Source: Hoplostethus atlanticus
Taxonomy: Eukaryota > Chordata > Actinopteri > Trachichthyiformes > Trachichthyidae
Direction: 5' to 3'
DNA length: 64,000 bases
NCBI GenBank assembly: GCA_034670405.1
Contig: JAXDDX010000183.1
Span: 507,501-571,500 of the forward strand
Of this stretch, positions 52,457 through 64,000 are shown one piece after another (the stretch's first letter is position 1; every line of letters begins with the position of its first letter). The notes under the pieces were generated by a model, which ran no database searches, was not told where the DNA came from, and saw only the letters and a list, made by a program, of their open reading frames with translations. The position numbers and the translations under genes were made by a program.

Positions 52457-52890
52457 GGCTGGAGGGGATAGAAAAGGAGGAGGGAGACAGATGCACAGAG
52501 AAGAGAAGATGTGACCAGTAGGGAGAGAGAGAGGGAAAGGGAGGGAGGTATGGAGGGCAGGAATTTAAGGAGGAGTAGGACGAGGGTCAGGTCAGTCAGA
52601 AAAGCTCATCCTGCCTTCCTTTAGGAAATCCCTGCCCACTGTCTGACACCACACGCCCAAAGAAAAACACACAGCATGGGAGGTTTGTGATAGATATGTG
52701 TGTGTGTGGGGTTGCCAGGTTTGTGTAGTGTAGTGCCGAGGGCAGGAGCAGGATTACCTGAAAATAACTTGTGAACATATTTTATCTGGTCCCCAGAAAA
52801 ACAAGATTATTTTAAGGTTAAAGGCTAGGGTTAGGACAAGATGTGTGTGTGTCTGTATCTCTGAGTGTGTGTGTGTGTGTGTGTACTCAC
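50848..52890 (-). other. pard3b intron inside PDZ1
   Basis: This 2.0-kb intron has CA runs at 52207-52229 and 52424-52452 and a TG run at 51277-51293. No exon was seen. Confidence 0.9.
52864..52884. repeat. (TG)n run abutting the PDZ1 donor
   Basis: CA in the transcript, starting within nine bases of the donor of exon 52891-52974. Confidence 0.95.
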
Positions 52891-52974
52891 CGTCCGCTGA
52901 GCGACGAGCAGTAGGGAACCACATGAATTCCCAAGGGGCCGTGCTCTCCCAAGATCTCCACTGTTCTGGTTATG
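52891..52974 (-). CDS. pard3b: pard3b exon: start of PDZ1
   Basis: This 84-nt exon begins with one base completing a codon and then reads ITRTVEILGEHG, PLGIHVVP and CSSLSG, ending with two bases of an arginine codon. The PLGIHV stretch is the carboxylate-binding loop and first strand of Par-3 PDZ1 (the GLGF position). The acceptor is TATAG|C and the donor is ACG|GTGAGT. The exon is squeezed between repeats: a short TG run ends right at the acceptor, and a (CA)n run starts within nine bases of the donor. The joined arginine codon runs directly into SLGLYIRGVE of the next exon, as in other family members. Confidence 0.95.
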
Positions 52975-53666
52975 CTATACACACACACAAACACACAGAG
53001 TTGTGTACATGTACACAAAACACACAACACAAAGGGAGAGAAATGAAACACACCATTTAAAAAGCAGGGTCTATATATTAGCGCCACCTTCATTTACATT
53101 GTAGCTTTCCTGTAGTAAAAAACACCTTCAATCCCTCAAGCTACATCTCTTAACACTGTCTTTTCACTGCAAGGATCTGATTGGCTCTTTTTGTCCAGTT
53201 TTGGTCCTATATGCTCTCTCTCAGCTTGTGAGAGTCCTGACTCGGGAGTCAGGGAGTGATAACAACAAAGACAATTCATATGAATGCAACTAGAGAGAGT
53301 GAATGTGTGTTAAGAGACAGAGAAGAGGGGATTAGGGATTAGGCTACAAACAATAATTGGTTCAAATAATGATCAGATCGGAAGACACTGGTATTTTAGA
53401 GTATATTAGCTCAGAACAATTCTGTCATTGCAACTGTTGTTATTGTATTGTTGTTATCTCCCTCCCTGCCTCCCCATCAGTGTCTGTCTTTGTTCCACGG
53501 TACGCTGGCGAAGGACAGATGTGTGACACAAGTCAACATTATGTGGAAAACGCGTGACGTGAATACGTAGCATAGTGAAAAGCAGGCAGCATTTGACCAA
53601 TCACGTTAGAGAGAGAGAGGAAGAGTAAAGACAGGACACAAAGAAGACAGAAACACAGGCCCGGTA

Positions 53667-53775
<109 letters not shown>

Positions 53776-54226
53776 AGAATAAAAACCTCTCCTGAGAAAA
53801 AGTTTGAAAGCGTTTTGTTGAAAGGACGTCTTTGAGTAGAACTTAATTCGTGTCTGTGAACTCGGCCCTTAGAGAAGAGATGGCCGACTATCCAACAGAA
53901 CTACAGACTAGTGTGTGTTTGAACTTCTTGCCTCTCTCCTCGTGCCATGCACCTCCCTTGTTTTCTTCTCCTCTTTCCATCTCTCCATCTCCCCCTCTAG
54001 TTTGGAGTTTGGATTATGTGATGTATGCAAGTATGTGATGGGATGCCCCACCGCTTTCCACTGTCTGTGTGTGTGTGTGTGTGTGTGTGTACGTCTTTGT
54101 TTGTTTAATTAGTTTATCTATCAGAACACAGCTATTAATCCTCTCCTGACCTTCTCTCTCTCTCTCTGCCCCTCTGTGTGTGTGTTAGTCTGAATTTAGT
54201 TTTGTGTTCTTTGGATCTTCTCCTCC

Positions 54227-54258
<32 letters not shown>

Positions 54259-54807
54259 GTCTCCCTCTGTCTCTCTCCCCAGACCGTCCATCCATCCATC
54301 CCTAAACCCCATGAACTGATAACAGTACAGACGCTGATAAACTCCAGAGAGAGAGGGTGGTTGGTGGTCTTTCACTCTCTCTATGTGTGTGCACACACAC
54401 TCACACACACAAAGCTGCTGCCTCATCGCCACTCAGCAAGTTTGAGTTAATCCGGACAATACCAATTGGGAGGAAGAGATGGAGGGAGTGAGGGAGGGAG
54501 AAAAAAAGGAGGGACCCTGTTTCGTCATCAATCTCCCCATGGCACTTCCCCTCAGGAGAATCCCCGCTGCCATCTTAAAGGCTGCTCCTTTACTCTTGAT
54601 GGCTGAAGTGAACTTTCTGAGATCGATCGTTGGAGGGCAGAGGGAGCGAGTCAACAACATGTAGACAACATAAGACACCGCGTCTTACCCAGGGTGCATT
54701 GTGAACGTTTGTAATATCCTGTGCACAAACCGGCATGGCAGAACAAGCCAAGTGTAAGTAAACAGTCAGAACTCATCTGCAATATTTGATTACTCATTGT
54801 TCTGTGT

Positions 54808-54808
54808 A

Positions 54809-54841
<33 letters not shown>

Positions 54842-54846
54842 GTTAT
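54808..54846. repeat. (ATT)n microsatellite
   Basis: About 12 ATT units with one G interruption near the end. Confidence 0.95.
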
Positions 54847-54981
54847 TAACACTTAAGGGCAAGTGTGGTCCATTTCAAATACAGCTCCCCCTCAAACCCC
54901 GCCCTCTGCTCTGAAAGCGCTACCTATCAGGGGAAGTCGAGGAGGGCATGTTAAAATGACAAATGAAACGGGGCCAGGGAA

Positions 54982-55120
54982 GGAGGGAGAAAAGGAGGAG
55001 GGAATGAGAAAGGGAAAGAGGGAGGAGGAGGAGGGAGAAAAGAAGGAGGGAATGAGAAAGGGAAAGAGGGAGGAGGAGGAGGAGGAGGGAGAAAAGAAGG
55101 AGGTAGGTAGGTAAGGAGAA
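54982..55120 (+). repeat. Purine-rich minisatellite, unit about 48-54 bp
   Basis: The block GGAGGGAGAAAA recurs at 54982, 55030 and 55084, with GGAATGAGAAAGGGAAAGAG between copies, giving roughly 2.5 units of unequal length. The plus strand is almost pure purine from about 54975 to 55220. Confidence 0.85.
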
Positions 55121-55361
55121 AAGAAGGAAGGACAGATAGAAGGAGGTAAGGAGGGAGAAAGTGAGGGGGGAAAAAAGCAGGGAGGGAGTAAAGGTGGGGA
55201 GAGGGAGGAAGGCGGAGAGGTCTGGATGCAAGATACAGTGGAATGAAGAGGAGGGACTGAATTAATTAGACAAGGCTAATGAATAGCATTAATATGAGAG
55301 GAAAACAACAACCACCCCTCCCCTCCATCCCTTCCTGCCTCTGATCTCTGTCTCCCACTAG

Positions 55362-55403
<42 letters not shown>

Positions 55404-57296
55404 TTGTGGTTATCCTGTGAGATGTTTGACACGCCATATCAATGGAAAAAACAAAGTGGGGTTGAGAGACAGAATGAGCGAGACGCGTTGTGAGAGACAG
55501 AGGGATGGGGGGGAGCGACGAGAGAGAGAACAAGAGACGGAGAAAAAGAGTGAAACACACGGAGAGAGAGAGAGATGAAGAGAGCAGGTGTTCTCTTTAT
55601 CCACCTGCCACTTCACTGATCCCCACTATGAAAGACAGAAAACGGGAGGGGAGGTAACAAAAAAAGGAGGGGCTGCATTACCAAAGCGCTCTCCTCCTCT
55701 GACTGCGTTTCACTCTCTCTCTCACCCCTCTTCATTTCTCTCTTTGTCTCTCTCTCAAAGTGAGGGAGGAGAGTGAATGCAAACCGACAGCTACACACAC
55801 AGTGCTACTAGAGATTAATGTATGCAAAATGTTCAAACAAACACGTGCACACACAACATTAAGACTCATTTGAAGGAGTGGTTCTTTGATGTTTGAGTTA
55901 CTGCAGCGCTTCATCACGGTGTAGGCGTGCTGTATATATGCACGTGCACACGTGAGCATGCAGGTAACGGACGCGGGAAACCATGTGAGCAACATGATCA
56001 AGAAAGTCGCCGGACGTCTACGGCTGAACCTTTCGCGGTCGGTGGTCTGATTTCCGTGCTTCCTGGTTTCCCTAGCGACGTGATTTTGTTTCATGAACAT
56101 TTCCTCCTGGCATATTGATTACAGCCATTCAAATCCTCCCAGTTCTCTCCAACTTTTATTTAAAAGACTACAGGAATAAACGGCTCAAAAACCATGTGTG
56201 GATGGTAAGCCCTGAAGTCACTTTTTTCTTCAGTTCATATTCGATTAGTGCGACTCCATTAGTGCTTGCCAGCTAGCTGTGTTAACTCTAACTTACATAA
56301 CATTATGAAAGGCAATACCAGAGCAGCAAAAAATATGTGATTTGCTGTTCACTTTGTGGCTGCAGACCGCTACACAGGTGCAACTCGCACCCCCAAACAG
56401 AACTGGACAACCCATCGACCAAGTGTGAACGCCCTGTCCTAGTGGAACGCCAAAAGAGATTATATCTCTCAGGATCTGCACCATGTTCCTATGGTTGTGA
56501 AAATGAACTGAGAAATTCAAAGGGAGGGAGAGCTAGAGAAAGAGAGGCAGAGGAGCAAAACAAATGGAAAAGAACAAAAAGACAGAAAAGCTAAACAGAA
56601 AAAAATGAACAAGACGGAGGAAAAAAAAAACATACTGTCACTTTTAATGCCGGGAGATATGATATGAAACACAAACACCCACGCATGCCCGCACGCACAC
56701 ACACCTACATCACAAAAGCGTGAAAACAAGGGATCCCCACTGACGATGAATGGGCGCATTGTGCCCAAAAATAAATGAATATATAGATAAAAAGCTGAAA
56801 ACCCTGGAAAAGTCCTTTTGAATCCAGTTTGTTTTATGCATTCAGTCAAACTTATTTACCTTCGAGTTTCTAAATAACTCCGTCTGCAATAACGCACCTT
56901 AATTTAACCAAGAAATATAATATGCTGGCAATGCTATTCCAATAATGTAATTTACAGTAAAGCTGTTTCCCTGTATGAAAAGGACATTTTGATTCAAAGG
57001 TAATGGGTTTTCAGGTGATAGTGTTATGTGGGTAAATCATAAGAGCTATTACTGTATTTATAGGATATATATGCAAGCACACGCGCAGATACCCACGCGG
57101 GGATGAGGGCAATAAATGTATAAGAGTGCATACACACACACACACACAAACATGCTCATTTAACTTATGACTTACTGTTCCAATATTTATAGCTGCTCTC
57201 ACATACTCATTTTAGACTTTTTTGCAATTTCAAGGATCGTTTACCCACCGACCACAAAAACCATTACATCACTTTTACATTACTCACAGCTGAGAC

Positions 57297-57298
<2 letters not shown>

Positions 57299-57336
<38 letters not shown>
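57299..57336. repeat. (TG)n microsatellite
   Basis: Pure TG run of about 19 units. Confidence 0.96.
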
Positions 57337-57338
<2 letters not shown>

Positions 57339-57413
57339 CACGGTCCATAGAGGAAATATGTGCATGAAAATAGTAGAGTGCTTGGGTGAATTAAATGAAT
57401 GTGAGTGGTTTGT

Positions 57414-57418
<5 letters not shown>

Positions 57419-57472
<54 letters not shown>
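57419..57472. repeat. (TG)n microsatellite
   Basis: Pure TG run of about 27 units, 82 bases after the previous one. Confidence 0.97.
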
Positions 57473-57473
<1 letters not shown>

Positions 57474-60014
57474 ACGTGCATGAGGGCTACGTACAACATG
57501 AACATGCGGTCGTGCTTACATGTGTTCATTTACATGCGTGTATGTGAATGAACGTGGATAGCTTATGTGCATCTGTGCATGGTGTGAGTGTGTATGACTA
57601 TGAGTGTGTGTGTGTGTGTGTGATCTAATCTTGGCACTCCGTGGTTACTGCTGGTTGCTATGGAGAGGTCAATATGTAATTCAGAGGTCAGACATTATTT
57701 TCTCCACATCCCTCTCTTGCTCTCTCTCCCTTACTTTACTTCTCCCCCTTTCGAGCTTTTATACATATCATTTTGTTTTATTAATAATAATAATAATAAT
57801 TCATTTTATGTATAAGCGCCTTTCAAGACACACAAGGAGACTGTACAATGAATCACAATCACTAATACGTATTTCTGAATCAGTGCATGCACCTGTAAAA
57901 TCCAGACTATGCAGTAATACACTATGAGGTAACAGAGCCCTACTTCAGATGTCAATGTTGTCAGACAGTACATTGATATCTAAAACACTACTACTTACTA
58001 AAAGTTACAGTTGGCCCATTGGCTCCCTTGCTTCCCTATTAATGACATGATTGGGGAGATTTGGCGTACCATAACACAGTAACCAAACTGGTTTGGTTTA
58101 ATGTGCAATACGTTCAGCAGGTCTGTTACAAGGCAGACCAAGTCTGCTTTGGTTGTCTGGGATAGACCTTTTGGTTAAAAAACAAAGGAAAATGATTTGA
58201 GATAGCTCTGACTAATGGCTAATCAAAATCTTCTCCGATTATCCCCATTATTATTTGCAGAAACATTTTAGAGCCCCGTTGCAGCCATGTTGGGAGACAT
58301 AACTGCCACGTCTGACTTGCTGCTGTCTGCAACGCCATGGTCGACTTTTGTTATAATGGTGAAGAAATAATTTTGCAGACTTCCAACAATCAAAGAAAAA
58401 ATATTTAAAATATTTTAAAAAGACAACAAATATGGATAACCTCAATAGCAAAGACAGACAGCATTTCAGTCTGTTCACATCAGTTCATATCTGGTGAGTC
58501 ACTTTAACTAGGTACAGCTTTCCAACCCTAAGGCTTGCTATCCAAGTAAGAATGAATTGCTTAACTTTAGAGAAAGATATATCTGAATGATTGCTAGCAT
58601 CATCTATTGCTTTTGTTGCTTAGCAACACAAAAGAAGCGTGACAGATTTGTTCACACAGCTGTTGATTTACCTAGCTTTACCCTAGCAAGCTAGCAAGAT
58701 TGGTAACTAAGTCAAAAGACTGCCAAAATAGGGTCATGACTACAACGTTACTTCCCTAAGCTTTGACTACAATTCCTATTTTGTCAATGAACACTTCTTA
58801 TTTCAGAGAGTGTGAAAGGCAAACTGAAATGGGTGTCATCAAATCACTTATATTGACTCTCATAGGATGAACAGACGGTAAGCGGATAAATGGCCCATAT
58901 TTGCCATTCACTTCAATCACCGTGTGTAGGGGGACCAGATTTCTCCGCAGTTCCACAAGCGGACATGGAAGTCCGCAATCAGTGAGTGGTGGTTGCCATA
59001 GAAACAGTAAACCATCCAGTTGCCTACACACATGTGCCCCGCCAGCTTGCAAAGTTTTATTTATCCATCATTTTATTTATCTGTTTATTCAGTCTGATAG
59101 AAGAATGACAGAGTTGCTTCTTACCTGATATGCCAAATCTGGCACCCACAAGCTCCCATGCTTTTTTTCCTGTAATTATTTATTTATTTATTTTATTTTT
59201 TTGTTCATTTTGTTCTGATCATATTATGTAACATTTATTCATCATTTATCATAATTTATTGATTTTCAGCTGACTTTGTTAGGCCAAAAAAGTCACCTGA
59301 GGTGTTCCTGTAAGGCCGCTACAGCCATTCTGCATCAACTGCGTGTCATAATTTGATTGTCTATCAGCCTGGCGTAGGCTTGTTTGTGTGTTTGTAATAA
59401 TGAGCTATATAATAATAAATACAATGTGAAACACAGAAAACACAGATGTGTTTCCGCTAACCTCCCATCTCACATTGAAAAAGAACGCGCAACACTTGCA
59501 ATGTTGTGGATCATCTGTTTGGTCCATTACAGAGTCTTTCATGTGTTTTTCATGTGTTCATGTAGGTTCACCAGCAGGCCTCTCTATAAGTTATAGAGGT
59601 AACGTTTTCCAACAAGGCATCTGGTATTTCTGCTATGGTATTTAGAATACTTCTGCAAAGGGTCTATTGTAATATGTTCACTACATTTAACCAAATGGTA
59701 CAGCACAATGGTTAAAAATGCTGGTGCCACAGGTGAAATGGTAGTCCCTGTATAGAAATAAAATAATAAGAAAGTAAAGAAATCTGTCTGCTTGCCGGTT
59801 GGTCTCTTTGTTTGTCTGTTTATTTATCTGTTGGTTTGGCTATGACGCTCTTGGTCTGTATGTCTGCCTGTCTATGTCTTTCTCTCTGTTGTTCTGTTTG
59901 TCTTATGTTGTCTGCCTGCCCTTGCCCCGTGTAATAAATACACTCACAAACACAAATGGCCCACAAGAGACAGAGGGCATGTCTGCCCCCTGCCTCCTAA
60001 TTAGGTAGCACTCA

Positions 60015-60057
<43 letters not shown>

Positions 60058-60372
60058 GCCCTGACCCTATTTTGGCAGTCTTTTGTAGTGGGCTAATGAT
60101 TGAGAGTCTTTACATTAACTTCATCTGTAAGGGCCTTGATCTGGATTAGAATACTGCTTTAATGAAGGGAAAGTAGGACACACACACACACACAAATTAT
60201 CTTCAACACAACTACATGAAACATAAAGAGACATAAAGGCAGACAGACACAGTCAACCGCTTATTTGGACAATCTACCATTTCATCAAACCCAACTATTA
60301 ACGCAAATTAAGATAAACCAGCATCACAATGAATCTAAAGAGAGGTGGATTTTATAACAATAACAAATGGTC

Positions 60373-60396
60373 ACACGCACACACACACACACACAC
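60373..60396. repeat. (AC)n run abutting the 60401 donor
   Basis: TG in the transcript, starting six bases after the donor of the candidate exon 60401-60471. Confidence 0.93.
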
Positions 60397-60400
60397 TGAC

Positions 60401-60471
60401 CTGCCGTTGAAGGTGTGTTTGCCTTGGGGTCGGTCTGTCCCTGCAGTCTTCTCCAAAGTAAGACTGGCTGC
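60401..60471 (-). CDS. pard3b: pard3b candidate exon before PDZ1
   Basis: This is a possible 71-nt exon with a strong acceptor (TTCTCTGCAG) and a donor reading CAG|GTCAGT. Read in phase 0 it gives about 23 residues, beginning AASLTLEKTAG and ending in TFNG. It leaves two bases, AG, that complete a serine codon with the first base of the next exon (52974). That fits the phase needed for the PDZ1 exon. This part of Par-3 proteins is a poorly conserved linker, so similarity alone cannot confirm it. A (TG)n tract in transcript sense begins six bases inside the downstream intron. It could also be a chance open stretch between good splice sites; the phase match and both splice sites favour a real exon. 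Confidence 0.55.
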
Positions 60472-61542
60472 CTGCAGAGAACACACAGCAAACCATTCCT
60501 GTTAAGAGTGTGAATGGCATTTGGAGAAGGAAAAAAATGGATGAGGAATAAGTTGGAAAATAGAGGGATATTTGGACAGAAGGATGAATGAATGGATGGA
60601 TTGATGGGTGAATAGACAGATAGCTGTGAATGAGTGAGTACGTAGAGGAATTAGTGAACCTGGCCACATTTTGGCTTTGGCTTATGATGCATATCCACAG
60701 CTAAACTACTAGGACTTTCCACTATAAAGACAAGGGAAAAAACACAAAAAGGGGTGGAGACTCGTCCTAATAATGAGTAATGAAGGAATTGATGGAGAGA
60801 TGGATGAGTGAGTAAATGAAAGGATGAGTGGAGGAATTGCTAAATTGATGGATGGATAGATGTAAATAGCATCAATGGTTGAAGTAAGGTAGGCGTTGTC
60901 GAGCAGTGATAAATAAGGCTCTGTCAAACGGCGAGGGAGGGAGGGAGAGAGAGAGAGAGACTGTGAGACATAACAGTGTAAATGTGTGCCAAGGGAGCCG
61001 TAATAATTACTTTCTACTATGGCAGGGGACTGACAGGGAGTGTGGGTGTGTGTGTGTGTGTCAGGGTCTCGTGTGTGACATGACGAGGTGAGCTCTACAG
61101 GGACAGGGTTTCCTGTCCAGCGGTACAGGGGTGATGGATCATCTAATACTTAACATGTGACATGTGTCTTTGTGTACACATTCCTGCATGTGTGACTGTG
61201 TGTGGGTGTGTGTGTGTGCTTGTGCAACAGCGTATCCCTCCTCACTTGTATGTCTGTATTGTATACATTTACACAATATAAATAAATATGCTTTAGAATT
61301 GCACAATTAATGATGTAAGTATACATTGTAATTTTAATTTCCAATTTCCGTGGTGATGGTAGAATGATGACATATTGGCAAAGTTGAAAAACAACAACAT
61401 CCAAGGCTGAAAATAGTCAGGATGGTGATAGAAGATGCCAAAAGCGCAGTGAAATAAATCATCAAGACTAATAATTGTGACCAATAATCGTGATCAGGCA
61501 AAATAATTGGAAAAATCATTCAGACCCTAATGTGCATATGCA

Positions 61543-61544
<2 letters not shown>

Positions 61545-61594
<50 letters not shown>
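61545..61594. repeat. (TG)n microsatellite
   Basis: Pure TG run of about 25 units. An AC run of about 22 units follows at 61685-61728, making an inverted pair. Confidence 0.97.
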
Positions 61595-61598
<4 letters not shown>

Positions 61599-61677
61599 TG
61601 TGTGTGCGTGCACGTGTGATTGAACACTGGGGGTCAGTGCTACCGCTAAGCTCTAATGGACTCCTATCATGATACAG

Positions 61678-61684
<7 letters not shown>

Positions 61685-61728
<44 letters not shown>
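61685..61728. repeat. (AC)n microsatellite
   Basis: Pure AC run. With the TG run at 61545-61594 it could form a long hairpin around a 90-base loop. Confidence 0.97.
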
Positions 61729-61731
<3 letters not shown>

Positions 61732-62286
61732 GTCAACAAGGGTCAATGCTAGGAGTAGGCACTAATGGACTCCTAACATGACTTCTCACCTTTGACCTCT
61801 CACCCTACTGGAACATGACCTACACCACCTGTCAGCTGGAGACAGAGAGAGAGAGAGAGAAAGTGATGAGAGAGACTGAGAGCGAGATGGAGAGAGAGAA
61901 AAATGAAAGAGAAAGACATCAGAGCAGGAGAGATGAAGGCTGAAAAAAGACAAACAGGTGAGATGGGAACAGAAGAGAAATATACTGACGAAAAAGGGTA
62001 AAAAATAAAAAGAGAAGAGAAATAATGATTGATGACAAGAGACAGGAGAAGGTGAGGAGCAGAGAACAGCAGAGAAGGCATGACTGGCAGACCACAGATA
62101 AACATATGGATTGGGGTGGAGCGACTTGGAAATCAATTAGTCTGGCCTAGCCACAGATGCCACCATGTGAGCTTAATTACTAAGAGGTTGACAGGTAATA
62201 TTAATCGTCCCAACCGCCTGGTCATAAACAACAGACACCTCATTAATTAATTGGAAAACCTTATGTTACTTAACTGTATGTCTGAT

Positions 62287-62291
<5 letters not shown>

Positions 62292-62329
<38 letters not shown>
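62292..62329. repeat. (CT)n microsatellite
   Basis: Pure CT run of about 18 units. Confidence 0.97.
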
Positions 62330-62331
<2 letters not shown>

Positions 62332-64000
62332 ACATTTAAATTATTATGGCAAACAATGTTTCTTATGTTATATATCAAATGTCCAAATGCTATCAAATGT
62401 TGTACGTCAAATGTGTTTTTGTTATTAAAAGGCATATGGATTTGTTCATCCTTTGTACTAACCTCCCAATAACATAAATAGTACTGAACCATTAAATACA
62501 GACTAAACAGAGAATCTGAATCGTCCATGATTTGTATTAGGCTAATAATAATGATTATTATTATCATCATTAACTATTACAGGTTTAATGAATTTAAAAA
62601 AATAATGAACAGCACTGTTTTATTTATCCCATATCATGCATTGAATTAAACTGTGGAATGATGGCTAGTCTTTTTAAAATTGTATTACTGATCAGCATAA
62701 TTGTTTAATATAATAACTATTCATTTTAAAGCAGTATTTCACCCACAACAGGATGTATTAAATTGAAGAAAAAAGTAGAGAAACGTGGGGCTTGTTGTCC
62801 GTTTCCATGGAAAGGAAAACATTGAGAAATCAACAAAGTTTTAAAAGGTTTTGCTACACCGTCTCAATGTAGATCAGCCATTGACTACTACTAGTAGTTC
62901 CTACTGCAATAAATAAGCTGTTTTAAAAATGTTATTGATTGATTAATTAAAGATTGATCAAAACAATATTGACGACTGTTACACTGCAATTCTTGCTGAA
63001 TATTGCGAGAAGATTTATGATTAATATGGACAGAATCAAATTCTGTTTTTTAAACACTAGTAAAAACAATTGGTGCTGACAAAACGGCTGCTAATCTGTG
63101 TACAATTACAGACTTTTCCAACTTTCAACATGATTTATTGGCCATGGATTCTTGGTGGTCATCTGAAACATCTCTGATTAAAAATCCCAACTCCTTGCAG
63201 TTCGGAAACTGTAGCAGTCAATATTGCAATTTCAGATATTTGTTTAATTAACTGTGTAGCTCTAATCTTGACGCTGAGAAACTTCAGTATTAAAGTCAAG
63301 CTACCATTAAAAAACAACATGACACCGACAGCCATCTGATGTCATATTGAATATAAGTAGCCTTCTTGGACAAGCAGTTTCAAGTCTAAATGTTCAACGT
63401 AATGATCTATGAAAACCTATTCTGTCTACTGCTGGGCCTGCAAGATCATGGCTAAAATCCCATATGGGACACCACTACATTTATAACATATAGCCTAAGG
63501 GCTGGAGCCCAGAGGGAGGAGGGTGCCAGAGAGGTCCACATAATGTCCTGTTTCAATTTGGAGCGTCAAGAGTGATCTTTTTTTCTTAGGCAGGCTATAT
63601 AAAACATAGTTCTCTGTGAGGTACTCATGCTTACTCTCACAGAACATATTTAGCCTCTTTTAATAAGTGGATATCAATCTTTTCCTGTGTAAAAAAATAA
63701 CCCTTCAAAACCAAATCTAGAAAACATGTCAATTACTAAATTATTGGTCTAGTAGATTTGGAAAACAATTATTTCACAGCATTTTTGGCATCCTAGATCA
63801 ACATCTTGACTGTTTTCAATTACAGGGTGCATTCTAAAACAAATTTCCAGATTGCCGATAGGCCAAATTATGTAGCATTTGAACATCAATTCATCATTAC
63901 CACATTCATTTTGAGATATTAGTGTAATTACAGTAAACAAATGAGACAATCTGAGAAGACTGGCAGCTTCTACCGGCCTCTACACTGCATTTTACATTGT

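Larger units (their letters stand above)
60472..64000 (-). other. pard3b intron (5' part of the window)
   Basis: No coding sequence was recognised. The stretch holds CA/TG runs at 61545-61728, a CT run at 62292-62329, and about 1.6 kb of AT-rich unique-looking sequence up to the right edge. Confidence 0.75.

Noticed and set aside
54433..54678. Overlapping open frames on both strands in a fairly GC-rich patch
   Set aside because: No acceptor and donor pair in a fitting phase, and no match to the Par-3 region between the flanking exons. It could be a conserved non-coding element, but nothing shows this.
58798..59052. 84-codon minus-strand open frame with ordinary amino-acid composition
   Set aside because: No recognisable domain and no splice sites in a phase compatible with pard3b; probably intronic or old repeat sequence.

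Overview
The window is vertebrate nuclear DNA, almost certainly from a ray-finned fish. The evidence is spliced exons with GT-AG borders, introns many kb long, extremely dense (CA)n and (GA)n microsatellites, and a fish-type mix of decayed mobile elements: Tc1-like, hAT-like, piggyBac-like, tRNA-derived SINEs and a CR1/L2/Rex-type LINE. No prokaryotic gene, CRISPR array, tRNA gene or rRNA gene was seen.

The window holds the middle of one gene on the minus strand, pard3b (Par-3 family cell polarity regulator beta, also called Par3-like). Thirteen exons can be placed between 60471 (5') and 12267 (3'), about 1.68 kb of coding sequence in total. In transcript order they are: a short linker exon (60401-60471); PDZ1 (52891-52974, 50722-50847 and the start of 47179-47438); the PDZ1-PDZ2 linker (rest of 47179-47438, then 45758-45866); PDZ2 (end of 45758-45866, 43881-44020, 43013-43141); PDZ3 (30194-30385, 29128-29286); and the linker after PDZ3 (23099-23252, 17611-17719, 17161-17264, 12267-12311). 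Splice phases agree at every junction. The one internal reading problem is exon 47179-47438, which carries an apparent one-base insertion and a premature TGA. The N-terminal oligomerisation exons lie beyond the right edge. The exons after the ADES segment lie beyond the left edge.

The assignment to PARD3B rather than PARD3 rests on remembered family sequences: the PDZ3 string [19 protein letters not shown], and the PDZ2 string [10 protein letters not shown] match PARD3B and differ from PARD3. No alignment was run. Which teleost duplicate this is (pard3ba or pard3bb) cannot be decided here.

The remainder is intronic. From left to right it holds: a Tc1-like 3' end (about 1.8-2.1 kb); tRNA-derived SINEs at 5.34-5.70 kb and 7.33-7.44 kb; a 1083-bp inverted-repeat element flanked by TATAA (14555-15637); a decayed LINE with a reverse transcriptase YADD box (19.84-21.13 kb); an exon-like fragment at 24.93-25.09 kb; a TTAA-flanked miniature element (27234-27501); a 615-bp hAT element with a BED zinc-finger reading frame (31355-31969); a broken Tc1-like element (40.15-41.50 kb); a local duplication (about 45.0 and 45.6 kb); and a purine-rich minisatellite (about 55 kb). 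Microsatellites directly abut many of the exon borders.
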